DNA of 64,000 nt from Diplolepis rosae (Eukaryota; Arthropoda; Insecta; Hymenoptera; Diplolepididae): positions 15,314,001-15,378,000 of the forward strand of contig JAPYXD010000680.1 of the NCBI GenBank assembly GCA_030998225.1. The letters are read 5' to 3'. The position numbers and the translations under genes are program-made. The notes beneath the pieces were generated by a model that saw only the letters and a program-made list of their open reading frames with translations, had not been told where the DNA came from and did no database searches. Below are positions 57,218 to 64,000 of this stretch, in pieces (the stretch's first letter is position 1; each line of letters begins with the position of its first letter).

Positions 57218-58690
57218 TACAGTTTTTACATTCTCATCATGGATGAGAAGGTATTGGTTTTATGTGAAAAATGACTTTCGAAATTTTCATCAAATCTTTA
57301 CGTTTTGAGACCCCCTGAGTCAGAAAAAATGGTTTTTACGGAAGTGTCTGTCTGTCTGTCCGTCTGTCTGTCTGTCTGTAGGTCTTGTGCGGCATAACTC
57401 TCGATAGAATTATCAGATTGAATTGAGCTTTGGTACACTTTATCGCAGCCGAAAAAGTAAGGACAAGTTCGTTAACCAGCCACATCCAATCAAAATTGAG
57501 GGGTTGAGCACTACTTTTGTGTTTTTGAAAATAATTTTTTGAAAAAATCAAAAATTTCAATACTGGTTTTAGATAGTGCTCATAAATCTCTAAAAATTAT
57601 CCTTATAACATTTTTTGATTAAATCAAAATTAGAAATGTTACAGCATATTCAAATTCGAAAAAAGTCAATATCAAAATTCCATTTTCAAGTTTAATTATA
57701 CGAGATACGAAAAAACGTTATGGTACAATATTATTGAATAAATAAAGACCTACAAATTTGAATTGTAACATTTTTCATAAGATGCATATTTTTCTTTTTA
57801 ATTAAAAAAAAATCTATTGAAAATCCAAAATTCAATTTTTTAACAATAATATGTAAAATAAGAAAAATACGTAAGAATACAAAGTTGTTAGTTTCAAAAA
57901 GATCTACAAGTTTTGTCTCACACAGTTTCTGATAAAACATATATTTTTCGTTTCAATTCCAAAAAAATACGATTAAAATTCAAAAACTCCATTTTTTAGA
58001 CAAAATATGTGAGATACAAAAAAAACTTTGAGATGAAAAATTGTTTGGCTAAATAAGGTCTACACATTCTTATCGAGAAATTTCTCGACAGGATGTATAT
58101 TTTAATTTTTTGATTTTTAATATTGAAAAAATTCGATTTTTTTCACCAAAATATGTGAGATACGAAATAAGCGTTGTTCTGCAAAATCATTTCCTTAAAT
58201 AAAGTCTACGATTGTTTTTCCTTTTTGAGATATTTGGAAGAAAATAAATTTATCAATAATCATGTAATTTATTAAAAAGTTACAAAAATGCATACAGAAA
58301 ATCGAGCGCGAAGCGCGAGTGTCATGATGAGAATGTGTTCCTTAAGGCCGATAGAGCCTTAAGTAAATTGAATTTCCTGTTTCACTTAAACTGAAAAAGA
58401 AACTTAGTGAATTTGAGAAAATGACTAATTTACATCATCTTTAATATCATTAAATTGGTTTGAGCTTCAGTATTAAATTATAAGAAATAAACTTAAACGT
58501 ATGCGAAGATCACAAGACTGAGCGCGAAGCGCGACGTTCAAAAATTCCGGAGCGTGCAACGCGACGATCGAGTATTACGGACCGCGAAGCGCGACGATTG
58601 AATCGCGCGCCCTAGGCGTGCTCAAACTTGCGAGCTGCGCGCGAAGCGCGCAATGAGAATGTGCCCGCAAAGCGGGCAGATTTTTATTTG
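57218..58690 (+). repeat. R1 dispersed repeat, copy k (best preserved)
   Basis: Order of blocks: head hairpin ACATTCTCATCATGGATGAG AAGGTATT (57,228); GAGACCCCCTGAGTCAG (57,307); a (TCTG)n microsatellite (57,345-57,380); ATAACTCTCGATAGAATTAT; AGCCACATCCAATCAAAATT. Then come several degenerate units of about 120-130 bp, each with ATATGTGAGATACAAAAAAA / AGATCTACAA phrases, and the tail AAAATCGAGCGCGAAGCGCG (58,300), GGCCGATAGAGCCTTAAG and CGCGCGCCCTAGGCGTGCTC. It ends with GCGCGAAGCGCGC near 58,640. No open frame of note, no terminal inverted repeats and no poly-A tail are seen. Confidence 0.85.
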
Positions 58691-58781
58691 TGTATTTAGC
58701 TATTTAGACCAATTTTTATAGTTTCACGCGTGCAATTTTTTAAGTTTTGTCTTTTTGTATTTTTATAAAAATAAATTCTCA

Positions 58782-58813
58782 CTGATGAGGACTCCAATCT
58801 GAGTCGAGACGTT
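58782..58813 (+). other. hammerhead-ribozyme-like motif
   Basis: CTGATGAGGACTCCAATCTG AGTCGAGACGT holds CTGATGA, a 5-bp stem GACTC/GAGTC with a 6-nt loop, and GAGAC in place of GAAAC. One extra G precedes the stem, and the conserved A14 is G, so cleavage is unlikely. It lies just downstream of R1 copy k and aligns to 10,001. Confidence 0.35.
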
Positions 58814-58859
58814 TGAAATATAAATCCTGTTCATTTTTAATAATCTTATGTCATTCATT

Positions 58860-59850
58860 ATTATGAAATTATTGAAGCCATTTTAACAAAAAAAGTATTT
58901 TAACATGGTATGTCGGAACACAAAATGCATTTATCGAGTAATACTCGCTTTATTGACAAATTTATCAACAAATTACAAATTATTTATCACAAGTTTTAGT
59001 AAAAAAATTTATGATGAGTTGAACGATTTATGTACCTTTCCGTGAGCGTCTCAGAAACGTAGTTTTTCGATTTTCGGTGGGGGTAGGGTTTGAGCAGGAG
59101 TGGGTAATTAAACGCGCCGTAAAAGTACACTCTTATGGCGCGTGACATCACAACGAAGAGCAAGCGTGAGAGAATGAGAAGGGCAGAAATACCAGCTCCT
59201 CACCACAACTCTCCGTCAAGTGAGTCCATCTCTCGTGATCCGCATGAAACAGAATTCACTTTGTTTGTAAAATTTACAAATTATAATCATTGTTCTACTC
59301 TTTCAATGTAAATAAAAGGAAAAACTACTAATCGATGATAATAAAAAATTACTCATGCATAAGTTAATGTATTTAGTACATAGTTAAATTATTATTACGT
59401 TATTAAAGAAGATGAGTATATTATTGGTAAAATGTATGATATCAATATTAATTTATTATTGTAAAATTTGTTTCGAAACCAGAACTTGAAAATTTTTTGC
59501 TGAATAATTAATTAAAATAAAATAATTTTTAGCGCTATAAATATAAATATATATTTTTCAATCATTGTTTATTCATAGATGACAATATTATGAACAAGAA
59601 ATAACAATGCAGAAAAACATATTACTAGTTCCTGGCTTATCTCGGCGTTGCGCACTTTCAAACCATTTATTTCACACAATCGGATTTACCGGAACCGGAG
59701 ATTTTTACATTTTACAGGATTCCCGGGACGTTTTCGGAAAAGTTTAAATTAAAACTTTTCTTATGCCTTCAGGGTGAAAATGAGCCTCATCGCTCATAAT
59801 GATTCTTCGGTGAAATTCAGGTTCATTTTCATGCATTTTTTAAGTGAATT
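58860..59850. other. unassigned sequence with one GC-richer patch
   Basis: 59,040-59,230 is GC-richer (GGTGGGGGTAGGGTTTGAGC; GGCGCGTGACATCACAACG) and includes a CRE-like TGACATCA. Frames are short. It could be a small regulatory patch or an old element; nothing else was recognised. Confidence 0.35.
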
Positions 59851-59853
59851 TTA

Positions 59854-61311
59854 CACGGAGAAAAATAGTTAAAGTAATTTTACTCAACTTCCGATCAAAT
59901 TTGGGACATAAGGACAAGTTAGAAGTTATTTAGTATCTGTATTTATTTGTGATATATTAAATGTTCGAAAATGAATCAAATTTGAGTAAAATTCAGAAGT
60001 GTAGGGTAAAGTATGAAAGCGTGCATTAAAAATTTTTAAATATATATATTATTACTCGTAATATAACTATAAAAAACCAGTCTTTTATTAAATCACAAAA
60101 GTAGTAGAGCTTTCCGTTCATTCTACTCTACGCTTCAATCGAGAGTTGAGTAAACCGTGAATCGCAAGATTTATTCCAACAGTTACATCTATTCACGCAG
60201 GAACGAATAAAAGTAATCTGCGCCTTGGACACACATGAAAAATTTTTAATTTCAAAAACTTAAATTCTTAAAATTAAATTGATCTTATGAAAATTTAAAC
60301 AAAAAAAAAATCGATAAGTGTATTACATAAAATATGAAATATCACATAAATTACTCAGGCAGAATAATAATTTGGAATTCGCAAATGTAAAATCCATATT
60401 TTAAAAATATAAAACACAGAAATTAAAAGAACTTTCTTTTAAATGTTTTTATACAAGATACTTCTTAATAATAATGCAATTTTTTAATGTACATTTGAAA
60501 ATTTAGTTTCACTAAACTTCATGCGTTATTATAATAAAAATGTATACTAAATGTAATTTAATAATTATATTATATATATCAATAATCATAGTTATAATAA
60601 TTGTATAATTATATTAATTTTTTAAAATATTTTATTAATCATTTATGAAAAAAAGTTGATTTATTTTTACTTGAGTAAGGCTAAAAAATTTTATTGACGG
60701 CACTTACTCTCACAAGCTCTGAATTACTCATGCAGTCACTATATAAGAAAGTTCCAAATTTTCTATCTCAGCATTGTAAGCGAGTGTGTGCGTGATTCGA
60801 CGAAAGCGTATCGTACTATATGTAAGTGTTGTTATTAGATTTATATATGTAAGGTTATATGTTTAAGTGTATTTGTAATTTGAAATATGATTGGCTACGT
60901 CCGTAATAGTGTGAATGTATTTGTAAGTTGTTTATGTATATACCGGATGACTATTGGCAGGCTCGAGGTAAGAATTTTTTTTTATTTGAGAGAACCATAC
61001 CATTGCCAGTTGAAATAATACGCCCGATGCTCATTTTACCCAACTACGGTTTGAAGCACCTCAAGCGTCGGTGATATACTTATACATTTCATGTTAACCC
61101 ACTGACGCATGTTGGTGCCCGGCCGTCGATAACGTTTTACTCAACTCCTTACTATTCCCTATGTAACGCTTATTGTTATTCACTTTGGGTGAATTAGGTA
61201 TTTATGAAATTCATTTTACCCGACTAGGATTTAATAGATGTTCAAATGTCCTTATGTCCCAAGTTTAATCGACAGAGTTGAGTAAAATTACTTCAACTAT
61301 TTTTCTCCGCG
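59854..61311. mobile_element. long element U with CACGGAGAAAAATAGTT ends
   Basis: Left CACGGAGAAAAATAGTTAAA and (inverted) right CGCGGAGAAAAATAGTTGAA continue through AGTAATTTTACTCAAC and then TTGGGACATAAGGACA, about 65 bp of inverted similarity, with TA at each side. 1,458 bp. An ATG frame at 60,934 (MYIPDDYWQAR) runs into a consensus donor (G|GTAAGA). A second frame after CATTGCCAG (61,010) continues in phase to a TGA (EIIRPMLILPNYGLKHLKRR). The implied 42-nt intron is shorter than normal, so this may be chance. Confidence 0.8.
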
Positions 61312-61319
61312 TAACAATT

Positions 61320-61950
61320 TCAATGCGTTGTTGAAGTGCGTATCTTTCCATTTTTATTAATGGCATAGTTCTTAGTTGTCATCTATCAAAAAATGACATC
61401 ACTTATTATAACAGCTGCCAAAATAGCGGGCTATTCAAAATGAAACCTCTAATTGGAAAACCCTGTACATAAAGCCTCGCATTTCAAAAATATTACTTTT
61501 ATTCGGTTTATTAGAAAAATTTCCGGAAACAGCTTTCTTTTCCAACTGTCGTGCTTGATAATAATTTAATAGAAGTATTTACTGCAGCTATTAGTCTAAT
61601 AAAACAAAATGGCACATAAAATCGACTACGTGCTTAGGAATTAAGTGGCGTCTACGTACATCGAATTCCCGAGAGAATTAAGCTGAAATCAAGACGCTGT
61701 TACGTTACCATATATATATATATATATATATATAACAGAGTTGCTTGAACACATAACCAACAACGTTTATCTCCTAGTCCCTCGATATCCTAATTCACTC
61801 TTGCTTATAATGATATTTCTTTTATCTTCGAATGAAATAGTTGTGTTTCTAGTCACAAATATTTTCTTAAAAAATGACAATTTCTTAGTACCTACATCAC
61901 AAATAAGTTTTCAATGTCCATAAAATAATATTATGATTTCAAATAAAAAA
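61320..61950. other. unassigned sequence with a (TA)n microsatellite
   Basis: An uninterrupted (AT)n run lies at about 61,710-61,733. The rest is AT-rich with no recognised ends or motifs. Confidence 0.5.
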
Positions 61951-63150
61951 GGAAATTCAATTTATATAAGGCTCTATCAGCCTTAAGTAGCACAACTAGT
62001 TTGAAATTTTGAAAATTTCGATTTTTTTTTCTACATTTTTCAACAGCCCAGCTGGCGCTTTTCGAAGAAGAGGAAGGTGAATTGTATGGGCCTGGAATAG
62101 CAGATCAGATGTAGGTATGATATTTAAAAATTTATAACAATGAAATCAGTACTCTTATCTTTAAACGCGCCTTTCTCAAAACTACATTTTTCAAATTTGC
62201 TGCAGCTGTAACTCGATAAGAAAAAAAACCATCAGATTTTTGATCAAATTTTAATTTTTTTTAAAAAAATCCGCCACTTCTTTGCATTTTGATTTTTTTT
62301 TTCACAATTGAGGGTCATTGTATAGGAAATATATCCTAATTTAATGAAATTTTTGGTTTCTTTTATTTCAGGCACTGTGAAGGCTACAATCACGGCAGCA
62401 GTGGGAGAACTTATTTTTTTGAAGACTCAGGAGATGGTGGATAACTTGCTGAAAATCGAATATTTTCATTTGAAAACAATACTTTGTATTTATTATTTAT
62501 GCACAAATATATCTGCAAAATTTTAAAGCATTTGATGCAATACCTTTTTTTTTAAATTCACAAAAATCACCTTTTTTCAGGCGGTCAAACTAGTTGTTCC
62601 CCTCAAGGAACACATTCTCACCATGAAACTCGCGTTTTGCGCTCGATTTTTTACTTTATATCCATTAGAGCCACATTTGCATCAAAAATACAAATTTGAG
62701 CGCGCCTAGGGCGCGCGTTTCGGTCATCGCGCTTTACACTCCTAATTATGTGGATCTCGCGCTTCGCGCTTGCTGTTCTATGTCCTTTACATATAAATTT
62801 AAAAAAATTTCCCCAATATTATTTTCGTATTCAGCGTAGAGTTTTGCTTAGAAATTGGATTTTTTTATTTTTAATAACGTTTTTCATTAATAATCATAAG
62901 ATATAATTCTTATGAAAAAATGGGCAACACCAAAGTTGTTGATCTTTTTAAAATAAACAATTTATCTCCTAACATTTTTTCCATATTTTGTATATTTTGG
63001 CGGGAAAATGGAATTTTTCATTTTTACAAAAACATTTTTTATGGTAAAATCAGAACCATTCGTAAAAAAACGTAAATATTTGATAAAAATTCCGATAGTG
63101 ATTTTTCACATAAAAACAAATACCTTCTTATATAATGAAAATCTAAAAAA
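61950..63150 (-). repeat. R1 dispersed repeat, copy l (split by element Q)
   Basis: The tail starts at 61,950 (GGAAATTCAATTTATATAAGGC), is cut at CCTTAAG by element Q, and resumes as GAACACATTCTCACCATGAA, GCGTTTTGCGCTCG and GCGCGCCTAGGGCGCGCG. The body follows from 62,810 (CGTATTCAGCGTAGAGTTTT) to the head region at 63,085-63,150 (ATTTTTCACATAAAAACAAA TACCTTCTTATATAATGAAA). It serves as the empty site for element J. Confidence 0.8.
61987..62602. mobile_element. TTAA element Q with exon-like segments
   Basis: Inverted ends GTAGCACAACTAGTTTGA and GGGGAACAACTAGTTTGA; flanked by TTAA on the left (61,983-61,986) and TCAA on the right, the latter probably a mutated TTAA since other R1 copies read CCTTAAGGAACAC there. 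Inside, CATTTTTCAACAG precedes a frame (62,049-62,110, LALFEEEEGELYGPGIADQ) ending at a GTAGGT donor. TTTATTTCAG (62,371) opens a second frame in phase (HCEGYNHGSSGRTYFFEDSG) to a TAA. The protein is unknown. Confidence 0.72.
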
Positions 63151-63159
63151 AAGTTGTAG

Positions 63160-64000
63160 AACATCTTCAACATTAACAACAGACAGAAGACTTTAAAGTT
63201 GATAATACCGTAGCACAAAATAAATCGTAAAAATAACGCAAGCAACAGTAGATCTGTAAGGCTTGCAAGGAATTATCGATCAACTAACCTTAAAATCAGC
63301 TTATGGGCTTGGAGCTTATTCAAATATGGGTTGAGTAAAAATCCGCCTTACGATACAGATCACTTTTTTTTATCTACCTCATTCCTGCAACCAAAGTCAG
63401 GGGTTTCTTGTTACAAAAAGCTCCTGAGTAGAAGAAATAAATGTATAGTTCTAGGGACTTAAAGAGAAAGTCTTTAGAGACTTTATTGAGAAAATAAGTT
63501 CATTTGCCTGAGCTCTTTGAAGAGTCTTTTGCTTCTAACCGTGCTTGGCTGTATAAAAGACTAATTATTTATTGTACCATGTCTCTTTCCGAGGATCAGT
63601 ATTACACCGTCTTCTCTCACAGTAATTGGATATCTTTCCATTGAAATTCAGTACCAAACTTATCTATCTACCTTCGTTACATCTCTATTCTCCCAACCCC
63701 TACACCTATTTCCCTTTAACGCTTTCTTGAGTTTCCTTGTTTGTTTTCATTTCATCCTTTCAATTACAGTATAGCTTCTATTAGAAGATCCATCTCAGGT
63801 TCTTCGATTTACACGCTGCGTCCTTTTTCACCATCTCAAGAGTCTGTTATATTCCATCCGATGAATACATTTCCATCATACTAGAAATGTAATTCCCTTA
63901 AGATATCTTATTTCCGCTTCCAATTTCTAAAATGTACTGTACAGTGAAAAATGATTTAAATTTTTATCCGTTTTCAAAATATTCAAACTCAACTGATTTT
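63160..64000. other. unassigned sequence to window end
   Basis: 63,460-63,500 has an AAAGTCTTTAGAGACTTTA hairpin. 63,580-63,830 is pyrimidine-rich and less AT-rich, with no long frame on either strand. No transposon ends were recognised. Confidence 0.4.

Noticed and set aside
57105..57308. Hydrophobic 67-codon frame as a membrane peptide
   Set aside because: Its second half runs into the R1 head hairpin; hydrophobicity follows from T-rich sequence.
57218..58690. R1 as a LINE or LTR element
   Set aside because: No reverse transcriptase, no poly-A tail, no long terminal direct repeats in any copy.
61710..61733. (AT)n run as an origin or promoter element
   Set aside because: Simple microsatellite; no associated gene or motif.

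Overview
The window is AT-rich, non-coding eukaryotic DNA built almost entirely from transposable elements. The mix is animal, most likely insect: several mariner subfamilies, a DD41D IS630/Tc1/mariner element, piggyBac-type TTAA insertions and many miniature inverted-repeat elements (MITEs). A hymenopteran is possible but not shown. I found no convincing host gene, no rRNA, no intact tRNA, no reverse transcriptase and no CRISPR array. All family labels below such as R1, G, H, J and MLE1 are mine.

Layout. 1.2-3.5 kb: four decayed mariner pieces on alternating strands. 4.9-5.25 kb: three 120-bp tandem repeats. 7.77-9.43 kb: mariner MLE1 with a MITE inside it. 9.56-12 kb: a MITE, then a dispersed-repeat copy (R1). 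13.5-15.9 kb: interleaved palindromes. 15.9-20.6 kb: two R1 copies, one carrying three separate insertions. 21-26.4 kb: MITEs and a 555-bp inverted repeat that encloses two more MITEs. 27-29.1 kb: MITEs and R1. 29.25-31.43 kb: a nearly intact DD41D transposon with about 370-bp terminal inverted repeats. 32.1-34.7 kb: an R1 copy split by a piggyBac-like element (J) and a second element (W). 35.7-36.7 kb: two MITEs. 40.1-42.6 kb: mariner MLE2 with another mariner inside it. 43.5-45.7 kb: a mariner chimera and R1. 47.6-52.1 kb: a four-layer nest. 52.7-53.3 kb: two MITEs. 54.65-56.2 kb: a TTAA MITE split by mariner MLE3. 57.2-58.7 kb: the best R1 copy. 59.85-61.3 kb: a long MITE. 61.95-63.15 kb: R1 split by a TTAA element.

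The coding content is transposase. MLE1, MLE2 and MLE3 are one DD34D family: MLE2 has a single stop codon, MLE1 four stops, MLE3 three stops plus a frameshift. The DD41D transposase has two nonsense codons. No element here looks autonomous, so movement of the MITEs must have depended on transposase made elsewhere.

The most striking unexplained structure is R1: a roughly 1.5-kb AT-rich repeat in at least ten pieces, with a hairpin at one end, degenerate internal units of about 120-130 bp, and a GC-rich GCGCGAAGCGCGA tail at the other. It fits no class I can name and is where many other elements have landed, at TA or TTAA.
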